Assembly (NCBI GenBank): GCA_918026815.1
Contig: CAKJVC010000148.1
Coordinates: 806,001-870,000 of the forward strand
Direction: 5' to 3'
Length of the DNA stretch: 64,000 nucleotides
DNA from: Chalara sp. BL73
Lineage: Eukaryota; Ascomycota; Leotiomycetes; Helotiales
Numbering within the stretch: position 1 is the stretch's first letter; every line of letters starts with the position of its first letter. Below the pieces are notes generated by a model. That model did no database searches, had not been told where the DNA came from, and was given only the letters and a program-made list of their open reading frames with translations. Position numbers and translations under genes: made by a program. This document shows, one piece after another, positions 36,025 through 47,034 of the stretch.

Positions 36025-36488
36025 GAGTCTCACGTTAAAGAAGTCTTTTGGGTAGATATTCAGAATCTGGACAATCTTGATCGTAAGTTGTGGACCATCC
36101 TCGAGAACACTGTTAATGTTCTGGACTGGCAGTTTCGTCTTAAAGATGGAAGATCCATGGCTTTAATGCCCGTCACCAGACCGTCAGGCGGATATTCAAA
36201 TGGAACTCGTTCAAACGCTTGGATTGAACTTGATTCGTTTAGGCCAAGCTGGAGCCTTTGAGAAAAATCCTTTCGATTGGCGTGGCTACCTATATAGTAA
36301 GGAACTTGAGGAACTGGGTCAAATATGATATGCGGTAAGAGATCCGTAAGGAGCGAAGAGTGATGGACGGTTTGCTGTACAAGAGAACGCTAGATAAGGT
36401 TGTGCTAGCTCAGAAAATCATGCGGATATATCTGGAGTCCGTGGAAACTCTTGCCCGCGATGACTTGGTTATTTCAGCTTATTTTTAA
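36025..36488 (+). pseudogene. unidentified coding relic in three frames
   Basis: Three plus-strand stretches read like protein and follow one another with a one-base frame change each time: 36025-36261 (VDIQNLDNLDRKLWTILENT), 36200-36328 from an ATG (LVQTLGLNLIRLGQAGAFEK) and 36363-36488 from an ATG (KIMRIYLESVETLARDDLVI). The family is not recognised. It could be a degraded gene next to the 2EXR remnant, or the neighbouring debris of one inactivated locus. Part of the same DNA also reads plausibly on the minus strand, so strand assignment is uncertain. Confidence 0.3.
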
Positions 36489-36724
36489 ACGATATATTTA
36501 TTTAATGTTGTCTCAAGAGGCACCTACCCGGCCATCTTATTCAGTGCATCCCATGTACGAAAAAAAGTAAAAGATACATATTCAAAAGAAATATTGCGAG
36601 AGCAACATCTATTCTTGTCTTATTTATCTCGATTAATAATTCCACAATTCTAGTGGTTGTAAGAGATTTATCTTCTCATTTCTGATGCTCGCCTGTCTTA
36701 ATTCTCTCTCTAAGTTGTTGAGGC

Positions 36725-39085
36725 TCATGTCCTATGCCTCATGCATCCGTCCTTGAAATGCCTCCTCTTGAAGCTGCGATCCCACACTTCATGATTAAAT
36801 CTCTTCACATTGCAATTGAAGACAACACTCCCTTGGGCAACTCGATAAGCCGCGGCGTTTTTAGGCAAGAACCTCGACCATTTCCGGACAAAAGTAGGTA
36901 TGGCCACCTTCCCCAGCCTGTGCTTAAATCCACTGTTTTTGGTCGAGTAGAACAGCCAATATTTCGCCATGTTTTGGAAGTATAACACATCACGCTGCAG
37001 TCTTAAGTAAGCAAACGCAAGATCCCGCTTTTGTGATTCGTATGCTGGGTCTCGAAATTGCCACTCATACTCATGGCGCCTGCAGGCTAGTCTGCTGCGC
37101 TTGGCAACCGAGAGCTTCCTGGCAAAATTGTGTTCCGACTCTCTATGAAGCTTGACAGCCTGGTCCATGAGCCTCTCTGCTTCTCCGAAACGTGATCGTT
37201 TAACCAAGTTCTTGAAGAAGGGAAAATACATTTCCAGAGTTGGTCGTGCATTGTACGGCGGAGATGTCATGGTAGCCCACAAAGCAGATAACGCCTCTGT
37301 GGATAATTGGCCTGTCCGTCTACCAGCCGTCGCCATTATTTCCTCACCGGTCTCCTCATCAAACCGTCTCGCCCTATGCCTCGATAGCACATACGAGTAA
37401 TGTATTAGCTCATTCCAAACCCGGTTCGAAATTGGTATATTGTATTGCGTTGAGATAAAGTCAATAATGCGTAATGCCGTAGCTATAGAATTATTGATAG
37501 CATATACATGAGCGAGCGTGAAAAGAAGCTCTTCCGAAGGGTAAAGTGGAGAGTCATATCGGTATGATTTGACTGGCGGTGGCTCTTCCTCGCCATCTCC
37601 CATAAGCATCCCTACCTCAACACCCCAGACACGTTTAAGAATCGAGGCTATCCCTTTGAGCTCCGCTTCGCGAGCTAGACCGACTATCATTAGGCAAAAC
37701 GTCTCTTCGCTTCCACGAAGTCCGGAAGTAACAAGTTCTTTGAAAACTTCGGACACCATGTACAAGTGGCCTGCATGATGCCTGGATTTGGCGAGATGAC
37801 CTTGCAGACCAATGCGTTGTTGTTCACGTTCTCTCTGGCGCATATGTATAGGTATAACTCTGAGGTGCTTTTTCTGAAATGTATTAGACAACTCCGTCCA
37901 ACTTTTGGCTGATAAGTAATCATTATAGCATTGAATGTCTGGGACCACCGAATGTTTCTTCATTTCGTCCCATACAATTTGAGCATAAATGGTATTTCTA
38001 GATGCTTTAGCGCACCTGAGAAGATATTTATATTCGATGAGCGATGGACCATAGATGTCGTGACGAGCTTTAACGATGCTGTCAACTTGAGATAGAATGA
38101 CAAGTGAGAAGCGATGAAAGCCAGACGGGTCTTTTGCAAGCCCAAATGAATTGAAGTGTTTGGGCTCGAACTCATTATACAATTCATCATACCGTTTGAC
38201 AAAGATGTGCGGGTCAAGACGCCTAAGAATTTCAGAGAAAGTCGTTGGGGGAAGATTAGAAAGGGCCAGTGCTCCTTTGTCGCGGACACGATGAAGCAGA
38301 GTATCGAGGAGAACGTAGGGGTCGTTCAATTTTAGAGCGTCTAGTATCAGACGCGTCTCGTGAGCTGTAGTTGTCTTTATGTCAAATGAAATACCCTCAT
38401 CTACCACGGAGTGCTTTGAAAACACATCATGGCTCCCAGTATGCGGTATCAACGGATTGAGCATTCCGCCATATCGCTGCTTCTTGACCTCAATGATCTG
38501 ATCATGGTGCTTTTGGAGATAACTGCGCCTTTCATTACTCCCACTCTCACTTTGATCTCGAGACCAATTTCCATATTCAGATGTGGCCCGTCTTTGTATT
38601 TCATCTTGGGTAGCCGCAGCTTCGATGGAGTTTCGGGGATGTATGTTGCGGCTCCATAGCGGAGTATGGTCACCTTCCACACCCATGGAATCATTTTGTG
38701 TAGTATTTTCTATTATAGAAGCCGCCTCATTTCCGCTGTAATAATGACCATCTTCTGAGTTTCGTGATTGCAAGGTTGGTGTTGTGTGCGAGAACAATCG
38801 GACTCCAGTAGAGCCTGACTTGCATCCATTTATCGCGATTCGAGGCCCTGGAAAGAGATGCCCACAATGCCTGAGTCCATATTGATCTCCAATTGGTCTG
38901 TACTGGCTATACTGACGCAAATTTTGGGTATATGATCTGCTTCGACAGCAGAAGCTCTCATTTAAGTGGTGATGGAAGCGTCTTCGCAGGCGGACACTGT
39001 GAATCCGGCCTACAGTGCCTTTCGGACATGAAAATGAGGCTACTCGAGACTCAATGGTCTCCAGGACGTGATGCATGGTGACCAT
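36725..39085 (-). CDS. mitochondrial PPR-type protein (ATP13/AEP2- or CYA5-like)
   Basis: A single exon of 786 residues from the ATG at 39085; a second ATG three codons later is equally possible. The N-terminus is basic, rich in Arg and Ser and poor in acids (RRRFHHHLN...CCRSRSYTQNL), as in mitochondrial targeting sequences. The middle has helical-pair repeats resembling pentatricopeptide repeats (EYKYLLRCAKASRNTIYAQI, then a VVPDIQCYNDYL-type unit, EETFCLMIVGLAREAELKGI). A conserved region follows with YPSEELLFTLAHVYAINNSI and RVWNELIHYSYVLSRHR. Fungal relatives act in the mitochondrial matrix to stabilise or translate single mRNAs such as ATP9 or COX1. Which transcript is involved is not decidable. 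It shares a 223-bp divergent promoter with LSM3. Confidence 0.65.
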   Translation of the reverse strand: MVTMHHVLETIESRVASFSCPKGTVGRIHSVRLRRRFHHHLNESFCCRSRSYTQNLRQYSQYRPIGDQYGLRHCGHLFPGPRIAINGCKSGSTGVRLFSHTTPTLQSRNSEDGHYYSGNEAASIIENTTQNDSMGVEGDHTPLWSRNIHPRNSIEAAATQDEIQRRATSEYGNWSRDQSESGSNERRSYLQKHHDQIIEVKKQRYGGMLNPLIPHTGSHDVFSKHSVVDEGISFDIKTTTAHETRLILDALKLNDPYVLLDTLLHRVRDKGALALSNLPPTTFSEILRRLDPHIFVKRYDELYNEFEPKHFNSFGLAKDPSGFHRFSLVILSQVDSIVKARHDIYGPSLIEYKYLLRCAKASRNTIYAQIVWDEMKKHSVVPDIQCYNDYLSAKSWTELSNTFQKKHLRVIPIHMRQREREQQRIGLQGHLAKSRHHAGHLYMVSEVFKELVTSGLRGSEETFCLMIVGLAREAELKGIASILKRVWGVEVGMLMGDGEEEPPPVKSYRYDSPLYPSEELLFTLAHVYAINNSIATALRIIDFISTQYNIPISNRVWNELIHYSYVLSRHRARRFDEETGEEIMATAGRRTGQLSTEALSALWATMTSPPYNARPTLEMYFPFFKNLVKRSRFGEAERLMDQAVKLHRESEHNFARKLSVAKRSRLACRRHEYEWQFRDPAYESQKRDLAFAYLRLQRDVLYFQNMAKYWLFYSTKNSGFKHRLGKVAIPTFVRKWSRFLPKNAAAYRVAQGSVVFNCNVKRFNHEVWDRSFKRRHFKDGCMRHRT

Positions 39086-39308
39086 AGATTGGCATTTTTG
39101 TAGCTACCGCATAATGGAATGTGGCGTGAATTGGTTTTATGTTATGCAGCCCATAGGTGAGTTGGTTGCGTGTTACTTGTGCTTTTTGACGTCCTCTCGA
39201 GCTTGGTGCTGATAGCTTGAAAAAGCTTGGCATTTTTCTCCAGCCCTCGCTTTCAACTGCGATCTTTGCGACAACACACCTCACCAACACCTACACCTTC
39301 TAGCAGCA
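39086..39308. promoter_or_regulatory. compact bidirectional promoter
   Basis: Only 223 bases separate the start codons of the divergent PPR-type gene and LSM3, so both promoters must overlap here. No TATA box is obvious. Such short shared promoters are common for constitutively expressed fungal genes. Confidence 0.55.
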
Positions 39309-39781
39309 ATGGCAGATATCGATGATGGAGCATCTGCTCCCGCTTCTGAGCCTCTTGATCTTGTGCGCCTCTGCCTGGACGAAATCGTGTTTGTGAAGCT
39401 GCGGGGAGACCGCGAATTGAAAGGCAGGCTACATGTACAACACCACCAAATCGCGAGTGAGAGCTGTGCTAAAATAGCCTTAGGCTTATGACAGCCATTG
39501 CAATCTAGTTCTAGGGGATGTGGAGGAGACAGTATATGTTGTGGAGGAGGATGAGGACGAAGAAGAAGTCGTGAAGGTATGCTATTGATCGCGGACACAC
39601 ACGACTTGTTCACCAGCTAAGGCTATGTGCAGACTATACATAAGAAGTCAGAGATGCTATTTGTTCGAGGTAAGCAAAATTTCTTGGTGGCAGTAGCCTC
39701 CTATAGCCGGGAGAAGTCTATGCTAATAATGTTTCTGCAGGAGACAGCGTCGTTCTTATTTCTCCACAAGCGCCATCTTGA
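39309..39781 (+). CDS. LSM3: U6 snRNA-associated Sm-like protein LSM3, 4 exons
   Basis: Exons are 39309-39434, 39484-39576, 39633-39669 and 39741-39781, giving 98 residues, the usual LSM3 length. The Sm1 motif is [20 protein letters not shown], continuing [15 protein letters not shown] across intron 1; Sm2 is [14 protein letters not shown], completed across intron 3. Acidic residues between the two motifs (EEDEDEEE) are typical of LSM3. The protein is part of the LSM2-8 ring that binds the U6 3' end in splicing and the LSM1-7 ring in cytoplasmic mRNA decay. The first donor is GTACAA, weaker than the others. Splicing of every junction restores known family sequence, so the model is reliable. 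Confidence 0.93.
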
Positions 39782-40274
39782 GACAAAAGGCATTACAAGG
39801 GGAATGATGTATCATGATCAGCGCAATACTCAAACGGGGTTGTGGTTATGCACTTCGCAAGCATAACGACGAAGGCGTTCTACGTGAGGTTACTAAAGAA
39901 TTGGAGGAAAGTTGCAGCAGTTACTGCAATCTCGCAAAGTTGCTCCTTGAGAGAGTGACTTGATACCAAAAAATAATAAAAGTGACAGTAAATCAAAACC
40001 ATCCATTCATCCAATATTTGTTGAGCCTCTCGCCCTGTAATTATGGGGATCTTTGTGATGACTCCTCTCCCCTCATCGGTGGTGAATCATGGCTTATCGA
40101 TAAGAGCTTTCCCCAGACTTCCACATGTAAGAGTCACCACCACTTACCCTACAAAAGCACCCATAGATCATCATTCCTCCCTCATATATATACTATCTAT
40201 ATTATCTCAAATGATCGAACGATTACAGAAGCAGATTCTGCTATTATTACGGTCAATAAAATAAGAATGACACA
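39782..40274. other. intergenic, no gene seen
   Basis: About 490 bases between the tandem genes LSM3 and the GTPBP1-like gene; it should hold the LSM3 3' UTR and the downstream promoter. Short plus frames are present without motif. Confidence 0.45.
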
Positions 40275-42778
40275 ATGTCTACAACTAAGCACAAACAGAC
40301 CCCTCATGAGCGGCGGCGTGGTGAACATGTACGCAATTCATATAGTAAACGTATATTACAGTCATTGACAAGATACAACTAGGCCCTGAGTGAATTTGCA
40401 GACTACGTCGAGAGCCAGCAAACTGTGCGTTATCCATCTGCAGTCAAAACGGCGGCTCAAGCAGAGGAGCATGATGAGTTGGATATACTGAACGACCTGG
40501 ACTTGGAAGAGAAGTCCACCGCAGTGAGGTTGAAAGAGCTTCTACTAAGTAACGACGAGGGGAAGTTAGCCAAGCTAGCACAAATTCTTGAGACACAGAT
40601 AGATGAGGGCCACGGTGAAACAATCTTTGAGTTGGGAGTGGAGAACAATGGAGAGCCAATGCAATTGTCCAAGTCAGAATGGGACATTGCGTTTAAACGG
40701 TTGGTGGCAGGTGCGAAGAAGGCCAGAGCAGACTGTCAGATACTATATACGAAAGGTATCGCGCCAAACGATGTCGTGGGAAGTGAAGGGTGCCATGGCA
40801 AGATGCTCCTTCGGCAACACCCTGCCACTGTTGAGGAGGTGATCGAAACCCGTATTGCAGTGGTGGGCAACGTCGATGCTGGAAAGTCAACTATGCTGGC
40901 GAGTAATTTTCGAACTAAGTGATTATAACCTTCAATAAAGACTAACAATGCTTCTAGGGGGTTCTGGTGAAAGGAGGATTAGATGATGGGCGTGGCAAAG
41001 CTCGAGTAAATCTCTTCCGGCACAAGCATGTAAGTATTAAGAAGGACGAGATCCAGTAACCTCGCAAATCTTGCACAATGTTTCACAACGACTGATTTTT
41101 AAAGGAAATCGAGACTGGACGAACTTCCTCCGTGGGTATGGAAATCATGGGTTACGACACAATGGGAAATCTTGTAGCTGCTGATGTTCCCGGTCGCAAA
41201 CTTTCCTGGGAAGAGATTGGCAAGCGTTCAGCAAAAGTGATATCATTTTCTGATCTGGCGGGTCACGAAAGGTATGCTTTCCCTCAGCTTCCCTTAAATA
41301 GAATTTTCCTCAGAGGATTTGTACTTCGTCCGCAAATAAACGCATAATTGGTACCATTACTAACACAGTGTAGATACCTTCGTACTACTGTTTTCGGTCT
41401 CTTGTCGTCAAGCCCAAACTACTGTTTACTAATGGTAGCGGCCAATAATGGATTAATAGGAATGAGCAAAGAACACCTTGGCATTGCGGTAGCGCTTAAT
41501 GTCCCAATTATGGTGGTAGTTACCAAAATAGACATCTGCCCGCCACAGATTTTGGAGCAGACGATAAACCAAATCACGCGGATACTGAAATCTCCAGGTG
41601 CCAGGAAAGTGCCGGTGTTCATCAAGAATCAGGAGCAATGTATCAATACGGCAACCCAATTTGTATCACAGCGAATATGCCCAATCTTCCAAGTGTCGAA
41701 TGTCACCGGCGAGAATCTGGATCTTGTCAGACAATTTCTGAATATTCTTCCCCATCACGGACATTACGATGCTGAGGCCCCATTTGAGTTCCATATCAAT
41801 GATACTTTCTCTGTTCCCTTCGTCGGTACAGTTGTTTCTGGAATCGTCAAGAGCGGCGTGGTTCACGCTGGTGATACCATTCTTATTGGCCCTGACTCCC
41901 TTGGGCAGTTCACCACGACAAGGTGCGCTGTTTGCGTTAGCTCCATGTTAATACATACTGACAGCAGGTTATAGTATTCGATCAATTGAGCGTAAACGAA
42001 TATCGGTCCCAGCCGCCTCGGCGGGGCAGTCTGCCTCTTTCGCACTGAAGCGAGTGAGGCGAAAAGATGTCCGGAAAGGCATGGTAGTGCTCCCAAAACA
42101 GGAGCATAAAGCTCCAAAAGTGTACCGAGAATTTGTTGCTGAGGGTAAGCTTCCCCGTCCTCTCTTAGCATTTATCATACATCAAGTTTGTTTGTCCGCA
42201 TCAAGCTAATCACTATTTTCAGTCATGATTCTAAGCCATGCAACGACTATCAAGACTAAGTATCAAGCCATGTTACACGTCGGTCCTGTCTCTCAAACAT
42301 GCGCGATAATTGTAAGTAGTTTTCCATCACTGTCTCTTCCTCCTCGTAGAACAAGGTTGCGTACTATTCAGTCTCATGTCCATACAACTACTTATTCCAC
42401 TTTTTGTAGGATATCGACCGAGAATATATACGAACTGGCGATCGTGCACTCGTCGCTTTTAGATTCGTCCAGCGCCCTGAATATCTTGCTCCCGGTGATC
42501 GTCTGTTGTTCCGAGAAGGGAGAACAAAAGGCCTCGGTATTGTCAAATATGTAAGTTCTGCTCTTACGAGAACAAATTGCAGGTCATAGCGTATGATCAG
42601 AAAGCCGGTACACCTGCCCCATATTTACAGAAGCTAAATATTCCAATCTCAGGTCGGATATGACCCAACGAAGCCATTGAATGCCAAGGTCAGCAGGGAG
42701 GAGAATGCAGGAGATGAAGATAAGGATGCTATCACTGCAGCATCGACGTCGGCTTCAGTTCCAACTTCTATTTCATAA
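40275..42778 (+). CDS. GTPBP1/2-type translational GTPase, 9 exons
   Basis: Exons are 40275-40328, 40383-40898, 40958-41029, 41105-41271, 41374-41922, 41975-42144, 42223-42311, 42410-42550 and 42653-42778, giving 627 residues, close to the roughly 600-670 of the family. Motifs: P-loop GNVDAGKST, switch I region FRHKHEIETGRTSSVGMEI, switch II SDLAGHERY, TKID for the guanine base, then beta-barrel domains (PFVGTVVSGIVKSG). GTPBP1 and GTPBP2 resemble EF-Tu/eEF1A and are implicated in ribosome rescue and mRNA turnover; budding yeast lacks them, while filamentous fungi have them. The start is placed in a small first exon because the main exon has an in-frame stop upstream and no ATG. Intron 2 must use a GC donor (see separate entry). 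Confidence 0.87.
40899..40957 (+). other. GC-AG intron in the GTPase gene
   Basis: The P-loop exon ends GGAAAGTCAACTATGCTG and is followed by GCGAGT; the next exon begins GGGGTTCTGGTG after CTTCTAG. Using the GC donor joins STML to GVLVKGGLDDGRG in frame, the expected family sequence. A GT occurs four bases further in (GTAATT), but that donor shifts the frame into an early stop. A CTAAC branch site lies upstream of the acceptor. Confidence 0.8.
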
Positions 42779-43566
42779 TTTACGTCTGTTATTATTTGCT
42801 ACTTCACTAAGGAGGAGTTTGCTTTGCATTTCATGGAATGGAGTAGTTTTGCATTTGGATTGTAAAGGCGCAACATCCGCATAGCTTCATACTTCGTTGC
42901 GTCTAGGAGTTTTGGACATGTCGATTGCAGCTTGACTGGTGTCTTTAGGGTAGGAGTTAACGGATTGCTTTATATCGTATCTAAATAACATTTCGAATGG
43001 TAATTGACGTTCTTTGTGACTCATCAGACTGTTATTAGATGTCACAATATCGCTATCCCATAGCTTTTATGCTTAGTATTCCAAGTCCAGTCTTCCTCGG
43101 ATACTCTGTGTCCGATAGCACTTTCGCCATATCAGCCACTTTCCCGCTGAAAGGCATCGTACCTGTCAAGACTCCAGTCCCCCATTGAGAACAACACAAC
43201 CACCGTGAAAACACGAATTCTACAGAAACCTCACATTGCAGTCCTGCTCAGAGACAAACATCTTGCTGGTGATTTTCAAGGGTAACCATCACAATCTAGC
43301 CTCAAAATATGGTTCCGATGCGGGTCAAGGCTACCCAAGCCATCGAGGCTGCTCCAATATATGCATTTGACGCAGTAGTGCAGCCGTTCCTGAATGAGCC
43401 TCGTATATATATGAGAACCTCTATGACTGCTCTGTTAGATATCTGAGTTTAAATAAACATAAACATACGCACCCACTGAACCATCTCAAGTCCCAAAAGC
43501 AAAATAAAATTGTCTCTCCAAAGGCCAAGGAACGGCGCTTTCCCCACCCTTCTTTGTTCTTATCTT
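42779..43566. other. intergenic, no gene seen
   Basis: About 790 bases. It may contain an undetected first exon of the following small gene, because that gene has no ATG in its readable frame. Confidence 0.4.
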
Positions 43567-43906
43567 TTACTGATATATCGAAGCAGCCATCCGCCAATGC
43601 TACCAAGCAAACCGGCGATCCCAGGACCTTTAATACCAAAGCCCTCCCTGCTGGTTTGGCAGCCCTGTCTGAAATGCATCAACTGAATGCTGGGGTTGGG
43701 TTACCGCCTGGACAGCCGAATAACGTTGCGGATACCACGTATGGTAATAAGCCGGGTGTGCATAATGGGCTAGGAGCGACCACGTAAGGGAGACGCATGA
43801 CAAGGTTGAGGGAATGGGTCAAATCCCAAGCTTGAAGGGTGCGGAGGAGAAGGAGCCAGAGAGTGCTAGAGTTCGTGATGTGGATTATGTAAAGGGGTTC
43901 AGGTGA
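43567..43906 (+). CDS. small hydrophilic protein, incomplete model
   Basis: A clear protein-like frame reads PSANATKQTGDPRTFNTKAL, then LAALSEMHQLNAGVGLPPGQ, YGNKPGVHNGLG, and closes at a TAA at 43785-43787. It lacks an in-frame ATG, so a first exon must lie upstream. Beyond the TAA a different frame continues with equally protein-like sequence to a TGA at 43904-43906 (SLKGAEEKEPESARVRDVDY). Either a 47-bp intron starting at GTAAGG at 43784 joins the two, which works in frame (ATTLKGAEEK), or the gene carries a frameshift. The composition resembles small stress-type hydrophilic fungal proteins of unknown function. The end overlaps the convergent neighbouring gene by 8 bp. Confidence 0.45.
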
Positions 43907-46900
43907 AGAATGAATCGTATGCTATTGTAAGACCGTTGATGTTTGTTCCTTCAGGATCTAATTCTTCGTGACTGGCATCGGTATTTTCTGAGTTTATCTG
44001 CGCTTCTGACGAGCTTTGATCAATAGTTTCGACTTTTTGCACGGGCTCGGGTATCTTTTCATGTTTGATGCATTGTTGAGCCTCTTCGATATTGTATTGT
44101 TCATGAGATATTTTTGAAGAAAACTCCTGGTTGACAGAGACCTCGTCATTACTAGAGAAATCGCTCACTGAATCCTTTGATTCCTTGTTCCGCCATCCTT
44201 GATGGCAGGTGCAAAGACAAGTTACTTCCTCTCCATAAGACCCGCGATCGCTTTCGGATTCTCCTTCGCCATCACTATTGCAGCTTGAAACTTCGTCAGG
44301 GCGATTACCACTCTTGCATTCATCTCCATTTTCAGTGCTGGCGATGCCAGGTTTGGATGATTGACCAGAATAGCCATCTCTACCAGACACTGAATCAGAT
44401 TCATTGTCATAACAGAAACAAAGACAAGGCAAAACCCTGGTGTCTCCAAACGGATTTCCGTCCTTATATCGATAACAACCCATTTCCCTCGTGCTGTATA
44501 CTTCTTCCTTCATAACAGATTGGTCTGAGAGCCATTTATGCCGATTCTCACAAGTGTTTTGGTACCAGCGAATTAACGTTTCATCGACATTCCCTTGTCT
44601 CTCATCTTTACACTCTTTCAAATCTTCGGTAGATACCTCTACGTGTTGATATCGATCCTGGAAAGTCCAGTCTGTAGCTAACAAACTATGGTAAGGAATC
44701 CTGACCCAAGTTAACTCTGCCAAACCTCCGCATTCCCGGCCGAGTCCACGGTAATCGTTGAGAAAATGCAGCTGGTAAGCCAATGAAGCAGATCTATCAG
44801 CCTCTTGCATGTCATCGTCTAATTGCTCCTCCCAGAGGCCAAGGGCAAGGCGAACAATTATCTCGAGCTCAGCAAAGTTGACGAATTCCAGAGCATAGAG
44901 GAATAAACTAGGTGGCTGGTACAGGTTTAATCCTAAGTCCAAGCATGATTTTATACATATTTGGAGACGTTGCACGATATATGAGTATGTTGTGAGATAG
45001 CTGAACTGGTCGGACATGTTGAGAAGATGAAGCAACAAAACCAAATTCTTATCCAAAGGATAACATCCTTCAAGAATCTGGAAATACAAAAAAGGATTCC
45101 CACTAACAAACACAGTACTAAGTAAAGTTGGCGCTTCGATTTCGTAATCTGATCGCCGATAATCTTTTACCTTGATGGATATAGCGCCACGATCCCAGTA
45201 CTCCTCAACATCTTGCTGGAGATATTGTATTATCTTCAAGCAAAAACCACGCAGTAATACGTCGGGTTCTGGCCATTCGGCTGGCCAATTTTCCTGGTGC
45301 TGGAGGAGTAAATTGATGGGTTTATGTGGCATGTCCACATGCATCAACCAGGTCAACGCATTGGTATTTCCTTGAAGTGGGTCTAAAATACTTTGGTATA
45401 AAATTGTTCTCGCCAGGTCAGCTATTTCAGATTGGAAGGGGGATTCCTGGGGATAAGCAGATGAAATTATATACAGGTATTCTAGATGACTGGTCGCCAA
45501 TATATCTAGAGGCGTGCCTGATGGATCCAGGCCAAGACGCAAAAGCTCTGTATAAAAACTAAACATTTGGCTAGTGTGATATATTGTCTCATTCTTAACT
45601 GTCTGCATTACCCTGGAACACGAATGCGCGGCATTTGAAATGACAATGTCGAGGAGCGAATACCTTCCTTCCACTCTATCGAATGGGGACGCCGCATTGT
45701 CTTTAAAAAGTTTTCTCATTATGGAGAGATCTCCATTTTGGCATGCCTTCACAATAGGGGCATCAGGACCAACATGATTATAAACGCGTAGCTTAGGTTC
45801 GGGGTTGCTATAGAAGTCGATGATACCAAACTGAGCAAGGGAGAAGTAAACCGCGTGGCGAATGAAATTTATATTTGGGGCCATCTCAACATGGGTCTGT
45901 GTGATTGTGGAGGCTGCAGTTGTCAGAGACGCGATTGCTGTGGAATGTTCATGGAATGTCGTAGTTGTAGCTCTGGCGGTGATGACGCCGACTTCTCTTT
46001 TGTATGTCCTGATGTGGGTTTCTTGGTGTAGAACACGGCGGGTTGATCGAAGGTCTTGCCAGGCAGAGGTCGACAACAAATAACCATCTTGCTCCGCGCC
46101 AGTTTGGTAAACTTTAGTTGTTCGTGACATCTCGAGGTAAAACTCGGCGAGAACTCCGCGAAAAGTGTCTTTCACAATCTTCGACATGCCCAGTGGCAAG
46201 AAATCTAAAGCGTCAGAGGTAGACTTCATATTTTCGATAGCTGCTCGAAGCTCTTGCGTTGTATGGTGCACTTCTTCTACTTTTCTATTGACTTCAGATA
46301 TGGCAGCAGTAACAACGCTGAAATTGGAGGTGCGGATCGCTTCAATGTTGGTGATGAGATCACTTAGCCTTCTATCAGCACCCGTGCTTGTCTTACTGAG
46401 TTCTCGGTTTGTCTGGGTAGAAATTTGAAGGACTTCATTTAATATTGGAGGCATGCTAGATACTATTAATGAAGAACTGTCTAGCGTGGTAGCAAGAGGA
46501 CCAAGTGCTCGGTGAGTGGATTGGGTATCTAGAGCTTGCTGATGTGCAAGTGTTCTACTCTAGTTATTAGCGAGGCGTTATACTCAGTGCATCTAGGTAT
46601 TCAGCATACAAGATAATAAACGCCTGGGCAGTGAGAAGAGAGTTTTTAGCACTCTCTATCTTTGCCAATGACTTCTGCCATGAATTTTTCTTCATGGCAA
46701 AGCGAAATTTATTCCAGGCGACAATATTCTGAGTATACTTCGAGGTTATCTGTGAAAGATCGCCAATCGCCTCTTTGCTCAATGCTAGTGCTTCCTTCGT
46801 GAGCTGTTCATCACTCAGTGGTATCCCAGTGTCTTCAAGGTCTTTCAAATGCCGACTGAAACCCTCGAGGATGCTTTGCATCATCTTGACTTCTTTTCGC

Positions 46901-47034
46901 AAATTCTTCAGGTAGCTTGGAGCATCTTTGACATCATCAATGAGGGCGCTAATAGATATGCAGCCTTGTACAATTTGTCCAGCGATTCCAATGAAGGCCA
47001 CGACCGAAGCTCCTAGAGCGACGGCCTCTGCCAT
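43899..47034 (-). CDS. NLR-like protein: fungal N-terminal domain plus ankyrin-like region, no NACHT, 2 exons
   Basis: Exon 1 is 47034-46610; a 52- to 55-bp intron (GTATGC, GCTAATAAC, ending AG at 46558 or 46555) leads to exon 2, ending at 43899. The product is about 1026 residues. It starts with AEAVALGASVVAFIGIAGQI followed by SALIDDVKDAPSYLKNLRKE, the form of the helical N-terminal domains that precede NACHT or NB-ARC modules in fungal NLR/STAND proteins. No P-loop (GxxxxGK[ST]) follows. Instead there is a coiled-coil segment (about residues 180-240), then ankyrin-like sequence (PIVKACQNGDLSIMRKLFKD...) near residue 405 and a large helical region. The acidic Ser-rich C-terminus contains two short cysteine clusters, PCLCFCYD and VTCLCTCHQG. 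Relatives act in heterokaryon incompatibility and immunity-like cell death, but no such role is proven for this form. Confidence 0.65.

Noticed and set aside
43899..46454. Second gene separate from the NLR-like N-terminal exon
   Set aside because: The frame is open well upstream of its first ATG, and a standard short intron with a GCTAATAAC branch joins it to the N-terminal exon.
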